DNA of 64,000 bases, from assembly GCA_003254885.1 (NCBI GenBank), contig QANT01008409.1, forward strand, positions 1-64,000. The letters are read 5' to 3'. Shown here piece after piece: positions 26,110-38,206 of this stretch. Under the pieces are notes generated by a model. It was given only the letters and a program-made list of their open reading frames with translations. It was not told the origin of the DNA and searched no databases. The position numbers were made by a program, and so were the translations under genes. The number at the start of each line of letters is the position of its first letter. Positions within the stretch are counted from its first letter, which is position 1. This DNA is from Purshia tridentata (Eukaryota; Streptophyta; Magnoliopsida; Rosales; Rosaceae).

Positions 26110-27372
26110 ATGATCAGAACAGCCAAAGTGTGTTTTTTTGCGGAGAGCTTACAAAAAATCTATATACGCAATATTGGGGATGGAATTTCATTTTTCAGTT
26201 ACAACTTTTTAAATACAAGGAACTTTTCATTTTTGGGAAAAAAAATTACAATCTTCTTCTTCTACTTTTTTTTTGTTTTTAAAAGAAAGTTGCAATTTCT
26301 TCTTAGATAAGAATAAGATGGGATTTTTTTTCGTTAGGCAACAATTTAGAATCCATAAAACGAAATTTTTTTTTTTTTTTTTTNATTTTTTTTTTTTTTT
26401 TCTGAAGATCTATTAAACGAGTTGTTGCACTTCACTGGCCATATAAAAATGAATTATTGTGTCTAACATTTCAATATCAGTTCTACAATACCTTTTTCTA
26501 CATAAAAAAAAACTATAATACATACTTTAGCAAAAAAACAAAACTCTAAAATATGTACTAGGAGAATTTCCAGGAATATGAGTTAGGGGGTGAGAATAAA
26601 AAATGAATGATACATATTAAAGGAGTTTATTAGTTAAAAGATGAAAATGAAAGTGAATAATTCTTTGGAATTCAAGTACCGAGTGAGCAATCATGGACAG
26701 TAAAATAGTTGATGGCCTTTTACTTTGTGATTCTCGCACCCGAATTATAATTGGAACAATATACAAAGCATAGAAGAAAAATTATCATAACGTAGTCGTT
26801 TCGCCGAAAAATGGGCAATTACAGAAAAAACAACCAAAAGCAAAAACATATTTCCATCCGCAAAAGCACTTATTCGGTCTATCTCCAAACATCACATACC
26901 ATCTACATTTACTATGATCATTTTTCAGTCACCCAAGCGGAAAATTAAAACTCAGTTCAAATTTCCTTTAATTACTATTATCCCTTTTGTTTGGTACACC
27001 CAACCATAGATGCACCGTTGGAGAGAACAGTAGAGGGCAAAAATAGAGAGGAAGACTGAAGCGCCAATTATGTCACATAATAACATTATAAAAGAACTGT
27101 GAAAAAAAAATTTAATCTCAATTATCAAATAAAGGCTCCTCATTAGAAGGTCACTATAGTCGCTACCAAAAACGGCTTGTCCATAAAGTCTAATCCAAAC
27201 AGCTAAACAACATTCGCAGCTTTTAGCTCAGGCACATTTCTTTAATCATAAGCTGCATTTCAAGAAAACAAAGAACTCTCGGGTTGATCTGAACAAACTT
27301 GAACAATCACAAATCTAAAAACAGGCACCGAACACCATATCCTAAGTTAAAAAGAAATGCAAGAACCAAAAT
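26110..27372. other. Intergenic region between the GYF gene and RPL7a
   Basis: About 1.2 kb of AT-rich sequence with no gene seen. It contains a long T run with a single undetermined base (N) at 26384. Bases nearest 27372 are probably the RPL7a 3' UTR, since RPL7a reads leftward. Confidence 0.6.
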
Positions 27373-29341
27373 TTAAGTCATCCTTTGAGCAGCTTCTTTT
27401 GCAAGGACCTTCTCCTTCGCCCTAGTTTTGGCCTGGGATTTGGAACCCATGATGCCGCCACCCCACTTTTTCCTATACTCATCATACTTGTCATTGAAGT
27501 TGGCCTGCAAAGGAAAAGCAGTGAAACATCAGACAACAAATAAAGCAATCAACAAAAATTTAGAACACAAGTAATTTTCAACAATCAAACAGCTTCAACA
27601 GAAACCACACAACAAATGTAATTCTACCGCACCTTAATTGCCTCTAAGATCTTGCTGAACTCCAGTTTATCTTCATTCTTGACCGTTGTCAAGCACAAAA
27701 CTGATGCTGTTTTCTTGTGGACAATCTGATGGAAAAAGCAATTAAAGTTTGTTCTCAGTTCAAAAATGTAATTTAAAAGGTGACAATTGAAAACGCAGAC
27801 ATATAAGCACAATTACCGATCCCAAGCGTGCTTTGCCCTTCACAATGCAATATGGGATTTCCATCTTCCTACACAATGCAGGAAGCCAGACAACCAACTC
27901 TATTGGGTCAACATCATGTGCAATAACTACAAGTTGAGCCTTGTTCTGCAAGTAAAGGAGTAATATAAATTGTTATTTAAAATGCAGGCTCAATAACAAA
28001 GAGGAATAAAACATAGGTAAGGAGAAGAGAACTAAACCTGCTCAATGAGGTAAGTGACATGGTTGAGACCATATTTCACAACGATAGGCTTCTTGGCTTC
28101 AGCAGTTTTTCCCTCAGACTCCACCTGGGCCCTTTTCAAAAGCCGCTCCTTCTTCTCTGCTTTGTCTTCAGGCCTGTACTTGAGAAGCATCTTGAACAGG
28201 CTAGTCGCTGGACACAGGTTTAATAGACACATTCTAATTTGAGTATGTTCATGTAAGTCAAAACATCAGCAGAATTGCTTCGCTTAAAATCCAGGAAAAA
28301 TAGAAAAGACAATGAGAAATATACAAATTGCATTAAAACCATCAAATCATGAATGCAGGTTTACAGATAATTCATTAAAGGCCATGCCAATACATTATAA
28401 ACAAGTTTGGTAAATCAGCAACCAGTTGGGAAACCCATCTTACAAAATGTTGGCAGTAGCTTGCAATAACCTTTCATATTACCTTCTACAGACTACAAAA
28501 GTTAGACACGCCACAAAATAAATAACACCAGCTAGTATTTGAGGAAATGTGCAAATGGCAATACCAAATTGCATAATAATGTTGGAATTCTAACACTGCA
28601 TTACGGAACAGACTTGGGAAACTTGTTATTGGGCAAAGATAGATACAAATACAAACTCATTCTTCCAACATATATTCAGAACACATACATAAATGTGCTT
28701 AAGTAAACTAATTCATCGAATCTAAATCTCAATTTAGCAACCCTATGTAGATTCACAAGCAATATTATCCATAAAACTATAAGCTGAAAGAGGACATTAC
28801 GAAGAAGCAAGCAAAATGTGAGAGTTAAATAAATACCCAAGTTCTTGTCGAGGGTCTTGGTGAACTGGTTCAAAGCTGGTGGAACCTTCAACCTCTGCTT
28901 GAGGATCCTTTTCTTCCTCTGAATCTGAACAGTCTTCGGCCACTTCACGAATCGGGTCAGATCCCTCTTTGGAGGCAATGCCCCTCCGATCCCAAACTGC
29001 TTCGGACGCTTCTCGAACAGCGGGTTCACCACCTTCTCCTATCAAACCACCAAACAGTACCAACACAATCACTATAAACACTCTAACACTAAACCTTCAA
29101 ACAAAACAAATCGTGAAAATTATCATATTATATATTGAAATGATAGAGACATACCGGTTTCTTCTTAGCCGCTGCAACAGGAGCCTTTACACCTCTTTTG
29201 GGAGCCTGCATCGATTAGGTTTAGAAAAAATTGAATACGTAAGAAGAAAAATAAAGGCGTTAACAATGAAATAGTGGATTCTATGCAATCGGAGGTTGTA
29301 TGGAGATGGAAGAAGAAGGCGAGGGGCCTCCTACTTACCAT
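27373..29341 (-). CDS. RPL7A: 60S ribosomal protein eL8 (L7a)
   Basis: Seven coding exons: 29339-29341, 29155-29205, 28837-29038, 28038-28207, 27817-27945, 27633-27725 and 27373-27504. Together they give 259 residues, the usual size for plant eL8. The first coding exon holds only the ATG; exon 2 begins [20 protein letters not shown]. Recognisable blocks are [20 protein letters not shown], the L7Ae/L30e/S12e-like RNA-binding core ([32 protein letters not shown]) and the basic C-terminal helix ([20 protein letters not shown]). eL8 sits on the solvent side of the large subunit and binds 25S/5.8S rRNA. The gene is divergent from ARP2, with 507 bases between start codons; the shared region carries a telo-box and site II motifs typical of ribosomal protein genes. 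Confidence 0.97.
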
Positions 29342-29848
29342 TTGCGCAAGCTGCTTCAACTCGCTTGGTACTTCTGAAGCAGACGAACGGCGTAAAACCC
29401 TAAATGTAAACCTCTGGATTATATATTAACAAGTTGCATCGTTGTACGGGCTGAGCCTTTGGTTTAGTTGATATCTGGGCTTCCTTGCATCATAAGCCTA
29501 CCCAAACCCAAAATCAAACTCTTCGACTCTGGCCCAAAAGAAAAGACCCGGCATTAGAATTTACTGACCCAAAGAAAAATTTTGGGTTCAGTACGACCTT
29601 TTATGAGCACGTGTCTCGTTAGTTATGTGTTAAACTGAAACATGCGAATGAAATAAAACGGTGTCGTATAACGTGGGATGAATTGATAGTTTATTTATTT
29701 CTTTTCTTATTATAACATTCCGAAGAAAGCCCCATCAATCTTTCCTGCAGTTGGACGCACTTGTGTTTGAAGAAATGTGGTAGATGAAAGCAGCGGAAGA
29801 ACAAATAGAGCACTAGCAGCAACACAACAACTACAACAGCAGCTGAAC
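29342..29848. promoter_or_regulatory. Divergent promoter of RPL7a and ARP2
   Basis: This gap separates two start codons that point away from each other. It contains AAACCCTAA (29395-29403), a telo-box, and site II-type words TGGGCT (29476-29481) and GGCCCA (29531-29536, that is TGGGCC on the minus strand). These motifs are well known in ribosomal protein and proliferation-linked plant genes. The RPL7a-proximal half holds most of them. Transcription starts cannot be read from sequence alone. Confidence 0.7.
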
Positions 29849-32800
29849 ATGAACAACCGAAAAGTCGTCGTCTGCGACAATGGCACCGGGGTACTCCGCT
29901 CTCTATGTTTCTAGTTTCATGGATCCAGCAAATATTCATACTCTTTTTCTCGGAGTTCAGCTTGGTCTCCGTTGAAGTAACCGATCCAGAGGCCGAGTTG
30001 AAAATAATAGTCATTAGATTTCAACATTTGACCTCTCTTTTGGATCTGTAGGTTAGAATCGACATGTACTTTTGGTTTCTTCACTTTATAAAATTTGGTT
30101 TGATTGTATATGCAGTATGTGAAATGTGGCTTTGCTGGAGAGAATTTTCCTACCTCCGTGTTCCCTTGCGTAGTTGGACGGCCACTGCTTCGCTATGAGG
30201 AATCACTCATGGAACAAGAAATCAAGGTTACTACTTTCATTCTATTTCGAACACAGTCTCTACTCATTCCTGATTTGATTATTAGTTCTGAGTGCTTTTT
30301 TCCCTTCAATTTTATAAATGCATTTAGGATGTCATTGTTGGAGAAGCTTGCGCAGAATTTCGGCATCAACTGGATATAAATTACCCTGTTAACAATGGCA
30401 TCGTGCAAAACTGGGATGATATGGGTCATGTCTGGGACCATGCATTCTACAGTGAACTAAAAGTAAACGTTTTACTATCTTTGATTGTCCTGGACTCTAG
30501 CAATCTCTAGTTTTGATCTTATAGTTTCACTCTAAGTGTTAATATCGCTGCTTGGTATTTTTTGTCTACAGATAGATCCTACCGAATGTCAGATATTACT
30601 CACAGACCCGCCTCTTAACCCTTCAAAGAACCGTGAAAAAATGGTCATTTTTGAATTTCTTTATCAACTAGTAATTTTGTTTGGTAATCTTATCTGTATC
30701 GTAATATAAATTTTGAATTATGACGTTTTGGGCACCTCATGCTTTGGCTTGGTTCAACTTTCCAGGTCGAGACCATGTTTGAGAAATACAATTTTGCTGG
30801 GGTCTTCATTCAAATTCAAGCTGTCTTAACATTGTATGCTCAAGGTGCTTATAAAGATGATTAAAGGTTAAATGTTTATATTGTTGTTCTTTCCCCCACT
30901 TTTTTTTTTCTTTTTCTCCCTTTTTCCCCCTTTTATTCCTACGAATTAGTATGTCCTTTTGACTGATGCCATCTGAATTCCTTGGAAAATATAGATGCGT
31001 AGAGTGAAAGCACTAAATCTGACTTGCCAAAAGTATATGTTGGAAACAATCTTTAACATACTATCACCACCATTGCTACTTCTATTTAGGTATACTTATG
31101 CTTCTTTTGGACACATGCTTCAGCATTTCCTCGTTTTCTCCAGGCTTGCTAACAGGATTAGTTATTGACTCGGGCGATGGTGTTACTCATGTGGTAAATT
31201 CCTCAAGAACAAACTCCTACATTATGTCTTAGGAGTATTTGGATTAGATTGCATAGTGTATCACTTTGAAATTCTATATTTGAGCTGATTAGTTCTTGGA
31301 CATTTCAAAGGAACATAAACCATTTCATTAACTCTTTTGCATGGAATTCAAACTTTATGTCAAATTTATTCATTTCATTGATTAGTTCTTTTGCACCAAC
31401 CTCCCAGGTTCCAGTTGTTGATGGCTACTCATTTCCTCATCTTACAAAGCGAATGAATGTAGCTGGCCGCCACATAACATCCTATCTTGTTGATTTGCTC
31501 TCACGGAGGGGGTGAGAACCAATTGCTTATAACTTAGCAAGCTTAATCTGGTTTGCACTATTTTTGGTTCTTTAAACGAAACTTTCATTTCAATTGAAAT
31601 ATTGTAATTCATCTCAATTGAGAAACTGTAACTTTTTTTCCTTTAGGTATGCAATGAATAGGACGGCTGATTTTGAGACTGTTAGGGAAATCAAAGAGAA
31701 GCTCTGCTATACAAGGTAAATTATAAAGTTTATGCTATATTCTAATGTTGTGGAACTTACTGTTTTCTTGAATTATTATATTCAATTTGATGCAGTTACG
31801 ATTACAAAAGGGAGTATCAATTGGGACTTGAGACCACCATACTTGTAAAGAATTACACTGTAAGTTGGCCTTCTTATCATCTCATTAGTGTTCATACAGT
31901 CATTTTAATAGAAATGTTTAATATCAAATTCTTTAAGGCATGGCTTGACTGAAAAAACCTAATCAGGGGTAGCCATAATCTCCATTCGGCCTTTATCTGC
32001 CTATTTTTCTGTTAAGTTCCTATTTTATTAAATAGTTATACCTTTAATCAAGAGTTATATATTTATTTTTAACTTAATTCACTGATGTATGTTGGTTTAA
32101 TCAGCTGCCAGATGGAAGGCTCATTAAAGTTGGCACTGAAAGGTTCCAGGCTCCTGAGGCTCTTTTTACTCCTGTAATTTTCCAGTTCTTCTGTGCTCTG
32201 TTCTGGATTTTGGTTTTATTAAATTGTTCTCTAGTCAACTAAACTGCTCAAATATGTTTTACTTTAGTCTCCTAGTAAAGCACTTACCATCTTTTTACAT
32301 TTTCTACTAAAAGCAATTATCATCTCTTCAGAGTGTTATAAGCACTTGTGATGCTGGTTTTAGAAAATAAATAAATTTATTACAATATATTGGCAGGTTG
32401 AAGTTTTTGAATAGTCACAAACGCTTTTTTTTGTGCAGGAACTTATAGATGTCGAAGGTGATGGGATGGCTGACATGGTATTCCACTGCATTCAGGAAAT
32501 GGATATTGACAACAGAATGATGGTACTAATATGTTTTTGTCTGTTTTTCTTTCTATCTATCTTCTTGTACATGTGAACTTCCTGTCATTGAGTTTTTGAA
32601 TTTTGATGCAATTCATCTTTTTGCAGTTGTATCAGCATATAGTTTTAAGTGGAGGGAGCACAATGTATCCTGGATTACCCAGTCGGTAATATCTTAACCC
32701 CCAATTTGCATCAAATTATATCATAACTCTCTTATTTGAAGTAGTTTTTTTTTTCCAGCTATATATAACGTGTGTATATAAAGTTTCTGTATGTTTCATA

Positions 32801-34204
32801 ATGTAGCAAGAAATTAAAATTACTTTTTAGTCCTCACCTTGATTTTATTTATTTATTAATATTTTCTTCTCGGCTTTAGTGAAGAGAATCCGCACTCTTC
32901 CTTCTTTTTCAGGTGCATGGTTAAGAATGTTCAATTGCATTGTTTGAAAAGTTGTGTCACATATGTGTAGTTGGATACTTGTAAGAACCACTTTTCACTT
33001 TCCAAATGCCTAGTGAAGACTCAAACGGAGTTTTTTTAAAATTATTTGAAAGAACCCTGAAATAGTCAGATGGTGACTGCTAATTTAGTGATTAAGAAAT
33101 ACCATAGGTTGCATTAGTATCAACAACTAATATCAAGGCATCTGCATTGCTACTTACTCTCTTGTTACAAGCTTATGAATTAGACAAACGTATTATGGGA
33201 TTCATAGAACCTTAAACATACGAATTCCATGGATTCTTTTGAGCATTAAATCAAGTGAATTCTTTTTCATCCTATGGGCATCTTTTTTCTTATTAAGGAA
33301 TTATAAATTGATGAAGTTCTCAAATACTTATTTTTGTTGGTTTGTTCTGATATTAAATTTTGTTGTTTCTTCAGTTTGGAGAAAGAAATACTGGATCGTT
33401 ATCTTGATGTTGTTTTGAAGGGTAACAAAGATGGGTTGAAGGTAAGATATGAGTTTTGTGTTTCATGGATTAGAAAGAGAACAAGCTTTGCAAAAATATG
33501 GAACAGTTGGAACATACTGTTGGACCATTGGTGTAATGTCGGTATTAGCCCTAAAATATCAGTGGTTAGGTTGGGTATTCATGATTGATACTTAAACTTT
33601 ATATTTTTTTCTTAAACATTACTGAATTTGTTTTATCATCATCTTTGCCAAAATTTTTAGGCAAATACTTAAGATTTTTTATTTCGGAGTCTTTTTGGTT
33701 GTTTGAGGACCCTGAGGTCCTTCTTAAGCCATAATCTGTTGCAAGTGGTTAAGCTTGGCACATGGGTCATAATCATTTAAACTGGAAAAAGGAAATGACT
33801 AAAAAGGAATATTATCAAGTTGAATATTATATGGCATTGTAGATTGAGCTTGGGCATTCTCTTTCTCATGTTCTGTATCTTGTGATGAACAGAAGTTGCG
33901 ATTGCGAATTGAAGATCCTCCACGAAGAAAGCACATGGTGTACCTAGGCGGTGCAGTTCTTGCAGGAATTATGAAGGTAAATATTATTGCTTGTTCTGTC
34001 TGGCACCGAGGTCATGTTTCTTTATGATGTCAACAATGCAGTCTTGTTTTATACTTCCCACATTAAAGGTAGGTCTGTACAAGTCATCTAAGAAAATTTC
34101 AATCCGGTGGTTGACACATGCAGGATGCGCCTGAATTTTGGATCACCAGGGAGGACTATCTAGAAGAAGGACTTGCTTGTCTAAGCAAGTGTGGCCAGGC
34201 ATGA
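29849..34204 (+). CDS. ARP2: Actin-related protein 2 (Arp2/3 complex)
   Basis: Fifteen coding exons: 29849-29890, 30116-30226, 30328-30462, 30572-30643, 30766-30844, 31144-31193, 31408-31511, 31647-31715, 31796-31859, 32105-32173, 32439-32522, 32627-32685, 33375-33441, 33893-33976 and 34124-34204. They close in frame at 389 residues, the length I recall for Arabidopsis ARP2 (WURM). The actin nucleotide-binding signatures are visible: [21 protein letters not shown] (phosphate 1), [19 protein letters not shown] (phosphate 2) and [18 protein letters not shown] (adenosine region). ARP2 pairs with ARP3 to nucleate branched actin filaments, and plant mutants have distorted trichomes and pavement cells. 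Every junction is GT-AG and no exon is damaged. The sixth coding exon is only 50 bases long, and the intron before the thirteenth is about 690 bases. Confidence 0.97.
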
Positions 34205-36351
34205 GTTTCCAAGGTCAGTTTGCCACCCTCTTAGCTGTTGTGAGTAGTTGGAAGAGTGTCAAGCAAGACCGTGAGAGGTCAGAAGACACTATAGTATCAA
34301 ATGATGTTCTGAGTGACCTATGGGAATGGTGTTGGAGTAACAATGTTTTCTTCTCTGTGTATCTATCTATAAGCCTAGTGCAATGAGTTTTTGTGATAAA
34401 AACCAGCAAAAGCATCAAGGGTTGTATCATTATTGCTGGAATATAGAATGTAAAAATGTAGAAATTATTCTGTATTTTTAAATCTGTTTTCAATTCCATT
34501 TATTGTGTTTTGGCAAAGTGAGAGGTTTCAGCTTTGGCTATATAGCGTAATCGTTTTCTGGTATGCCCGTGACTCGTAATTAAGCTGCAAACTTTCTCTT
34601 TGAGAATAGAATCACATTCTGAAAATATCGTCACTCAAACTTTGCACACCTATGGTAAGGACTCCACCTGATAGTGTGTTCTTTCATGCTTATCCTGCTG
34701 TTTTTTAAATCTCTCCCCGTCAGGATTCTAATGTACTTTCTTCTTTCTTTTTTGCTAAAATTTTTAGCTTTCTTTTCATCTGCACCATAAAAGGCCTTTG
34801 AGGATTTTAATTACACCCAAAAAAAATCACAGTAAACCCACCTCCTAAAAATTTTCAATTTTGCCGCCATTAATTTTTATTCTGATGATTTCTTTAAAAC
34901 TTGGAAAAAAAAATCAACAACTTAAAAAGGATTTAAATTAAAAAATTAATGGTGGTTTGTACGATATTAAGATGGGACAACAATTGTGCAAATATAGTTT
35001 TGTATGTTATTTATATTTTTAACTTTATTAGCATCAATCTTGTGGCCAAAAAAAAAAAAACTTTATTAGCATCAATCTTTATCTTATTTTTTAAAACGGG
35101 GACTAGAGATTTGAACTTGGGACAAAAAAAATACCACTTAATTAATAGCGGTTACGTTGGTAGATTAGAGTAAACCACTCTTACTATTTAGTTAGCTCAA
35201 TCTATCCTAAGAAGACAAAGCAAAATAATTCTCTTATATTTTACTTTAGCCAGAGACCAAATACCTATTTTACCCCATAATTTAAACCTATTAGAATACT
35301 AGTAAAAGATTAATCCCTTCCCTCCCAGCAGGCTTTAACCTATTAGACTATAGTTATAGTTGTTCCTGCTCTTGGACTTGGTTTTGAAAGTTCTAAGAAA
35401 CCCCCTGAAATGATTCGTTCTCGATTGTGCATGTCCTTTTTTAAAAAATAGAATAAAATAAAAAATCAATGGTTATGCATTTTACTGTATATTTTAGTTA
35501 AAAAGCAACCTATTAATTTATGCGATCCTCTTATTTTTATTTTTATTTTTGGAATAAAATAAATGATTACCGGAACTTGGCATCCTAGTTTCAACGGTTA
35601 GAATTATATATGATATATGATGGTGAGGTGAGGTGAAAAGAGAAGTGAGATCTGAGAAGCAAAGTTTTGGTTATTATTATGACATTATTTCATAACTTGT
35701 AAGTTGTAAGAGACCAAGTAAGCAAGTTTTGGATACCAAACCCACCAAAACTGCCCCCACACCCAGCCACCCTGCGTCTGACGACAGTAGATTTCTTGTC
35801 TGTTATATAATGTTAGGTTTCAGTACCAGTGGCCTACCCCCACCCATATAGGAAAGATGGTATTATACTAAATGAAGACCATACCCATTTGTCCATGAAA
35901 CTCTATCTGAAAACAGAACCCCTGCAATTCCATATCATTTGCCAAAACACTTGTATAATGCTGATACACCACCTCCTTTAATCAGATTTCAGGCACAACT
36001 ACCTGTCCCCCTCACATTATAATTATATTCATTTTTTCTTACGTTTCTTAAACAAGTAATACAACTCATAAGCTGAGCCATTCACTTTCTATATTACACC
36101 TCCTAATTACACCGCCAGAGCCAAAACAGACAGACACACCCACCTCACGCTCTGTTGTATGCTTTTCTTCAATTATTTCTGAGCGTTCCCTGCATACTCT
36201 TCTTTTCTTTCAACTTGCCCACATGGTCTGTTTTCTCATAAATACATATATATTTTACGTAGTGTGCATTTACTCTCATTCTATTTTATGCCATAAGCCA
36301 TATTCTTATTGATTGATTCTTGCTTCTTGTTTGTTGTCTAAATTTCTGTTG
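34205..36351. other. Intergenic region between ARP2 and the BAHD gene
   Basis: No gene is seen. The start is the ARP2 3' UTR and flank, and the end is the BAHD promoter and leader. A 21-base direct repeat flanks a short poly(A)-ended insert at 35021-35079. A GTTCAAATC word on the minus strand near 35112 resembles a tRNA-type B box, but no full SINE can be built around it. Confidence 0.6.
35021..35079. repeat. Direct repeat around a tiny poly(A)-ended insert
   Basis: AACTTTATTAGCATCAATCT plus one T occurs at 35021-35041 and again, identical, at 35059-35079. Between them lie 17 bases, GTGGCC followed by A's. This is the layout left by target-primed reverse transcription: a target duplication of about 20 bases around an almost completely 5'-truncated poly(A) retroposon. 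Duplication by replication slippage is the alternative. Confidence 0.6.
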
Positions 36352-36435
36352 ATGTTATGGTTGATCAGGTTGTGGAAGTGGTTGGAGAGTCTGCTGCAAT
36401 GGATAAGAACTCCAATGGCAATGTGTTCCAACTAA
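36352..36435 (+). other. Overlapping upstream ORF at the BAHD start
   Basis: An ATG at 36352 opens a 27-codon frame that overlaps the BAHD start in the +1 direction and ends at TAA 36433-36435. Its context (T at -3, T at +4) is weak, whereas the enzyme ATG five bases later has G at both positions. Leaky scanning would let most ribosomes reach the enzyme frame. Whether the first ATG lies in the mRNA depends on the transcription start, which I cannot see. Confidence 0.5.
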
Positions 36436-37788
36436 GAGTGAAGCAATTAGGAGAGCCAACTCTGGTCCCTCCTGCAGAGGAAACAGAGAAGGGTTTATAC
36501 TTCCTCTCAAACCTTGACCAAAACATTGCAGTGACTGTTCGTACTATTTACTGCTTCAAGTCAGATGAGAAAGAAAATGACAAGGCAGGGGAGGTGATCA
36601 AGAATTCTTTGAAAGAGGTTCTTGTCCACTACTACCCCCTTGCTGGGAGACTAGCAATCAGCTCAGAGGGAAAGCTTATTGTAAACTGCACTGGAGAAGG
36701 AGCTGTTTTCGTTGAAGCCGAAGCAGATTGTACTATACAAGAGATTGGAGACATAACAAAGCCTGACCCTGAGACTCTTGGAAAGTTGGTTTATGATTTT
36801 CCTGCTGCCAAGAACATACTAGAGCTCCCTCCTCTGGTGGCTCAGGTTTGTAATTAAACCTCTACAATACGCTTCATTTTTTTTTATTTACAATATGACA
36901 TTAATATATAGATCAATATTCTACCAGGTGACTAAATTCAAATGTGGAGGGTTTGCTCTTGGCCTGTGTATGAACCACTGTATGTTTGATGGGATTGGTG
37001 CTATGGAATTTGTGAACTCATGGGGTAAAATTGCCAGAGGCTTGCCATTAACAGTTCCTCCATTTTTAGACAGAAGCATACTCAAAGCACGGAACCCGCC
37101 TAGGATTGAACACCTGCACCAAGAATTCTCTGAGATAATTGGCACTTGTAGCAGTAGCAGTGACCTCTATGAAGACAAAATGGTTTATAGGTCCTTCTGT
37201 TTTGACACTGAGAAGCTTGAAAAACTGAAAATGAAAGCCAGGGAAGAGGGTGCTGTTGACAAGTGCACCACATTTGAAGCTCTCTCAGCATTTGTGTGGA
37301 AAGCTCGGACAAGGGCACTGAAACTATTGCCTGACCAACAAATAAAGCTTCTGTTTGCTGTAGATGGGCGGCCTAAGTTCAACCCAGCACTCCCAAAAGG
37401 GTACTTTGGCAATGGCATTGTGTTAACAAATTCCATCTGCCAAGCAGGTGAACTTGTCGATAAGCCACTGTCATATGCAGTTGGGCAAGTTCAAGATGCA
37501 ATTAAGATGGTCACAGACAATTACATGAGATCAGCCATAGATTATTTTGAAGTGACAAGAGCTAGGCCTTCTTTGGCCTCCACCCTCTTGATCACAACTT
37601 GGTCTAGGCTATCGTTCGACACCACTGACTTTGGTTGGGGAGAGCCTATACTATCAGGTCCAGTGGCATTGCCAGAGAAGGAAGTGATCTTATTCTTATC
37701 CCATGGGACAGAGAAGAAGAACATCAACGTGCTTTTGGGTCTTCCAGCTTCAGCCATGAAGGTCTTTCAGGAACTGATGAATATCTAA
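36357..37788 (+). CDS. BAHD acyltransferase, omega-hydroxypalmitate feruloyl transferase-like
   Basis: Two coding exons (36357-36845 and 36928-37788) encode 449 residues, normal for BAHD enzymes. The catalytic HXXXD motif is HCMFD (180-184) and the structural DFGWG motif is at 397-401. Blocks such as [19 protein letters not shown] and [20 protein letters not shown] closely match HHT1/ASFT (At5g41040), which moves feruloyl groups from feruloyl-CoA to omega-hydroxy fatty acids for suberin and related polyesters. Close relatives (FACT, DCF) use fatty alcohols or cutin monomers, so the acceptor is not certain. The intron is short (82 bases) and begins after LPPLVAQ, a common BAHD intron site. Two ATGs five bases apart (36352 and 36357) lie in different frames; the second, with G at -3 and +4, opens the enzyme frame. 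A further in-frame ATG at codon 15 could also serve. Confidence 0.92.
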
Positions 37789-38206
37789 AACAACAACAGC
37801 AAGATTGTTTATTCGAAGCTCTTAATTATATTACTTGTTTAATAATTATTTGTTGTGCATGTGGATATGGACTAGCTAGTAGCTATTATGTGCTCATCAA
37901 AGAAAAACTATGCTACGCTTATGCAAACAGTCCGTGATATATTACTGATGGAATTTATTTACTTTGTTGGAGCTTCAAGTCTATTTGTTCTCTTCTACTT
38001 CTACTTCTGTTTTGTACTATTCAAAAATAAAGCAAATTCAAGGCTTTTTCTCCCCTCCTTTCATGGCTTGGATTCACGGGCTCACAATTTCTAACTTCTA
38101 ATGATTTTACCAATTTCCAAAATATCCTAAACTTTTTTAAAATATAGAAAAAAAAAAAAAAAAAAAAAAAAAAGACACAGCCATGGTGAGTAGGTTGAGT
38201 AAAAGC
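37789..38206. other. BAHD 3' flank
   Basis: Probable 3' UTR and flank of the acyltransferase gene, ending in an A run of about 25 bases near 38149-38173. No other gene is seen. Confidence 0.6.

Noticed and set aside
26384-26384. Undetermined base in a T run (and another at 54100 in an A run)
   Set aside because: Single N's in homopolymers reflect sequencing or assembly limits, not biology.
35090-35170. Possible SINE with a GTTCAAATC B box (minus strand)
   Set aside because: A convincing A box, a defined tail and target duplications for this segment are missing.
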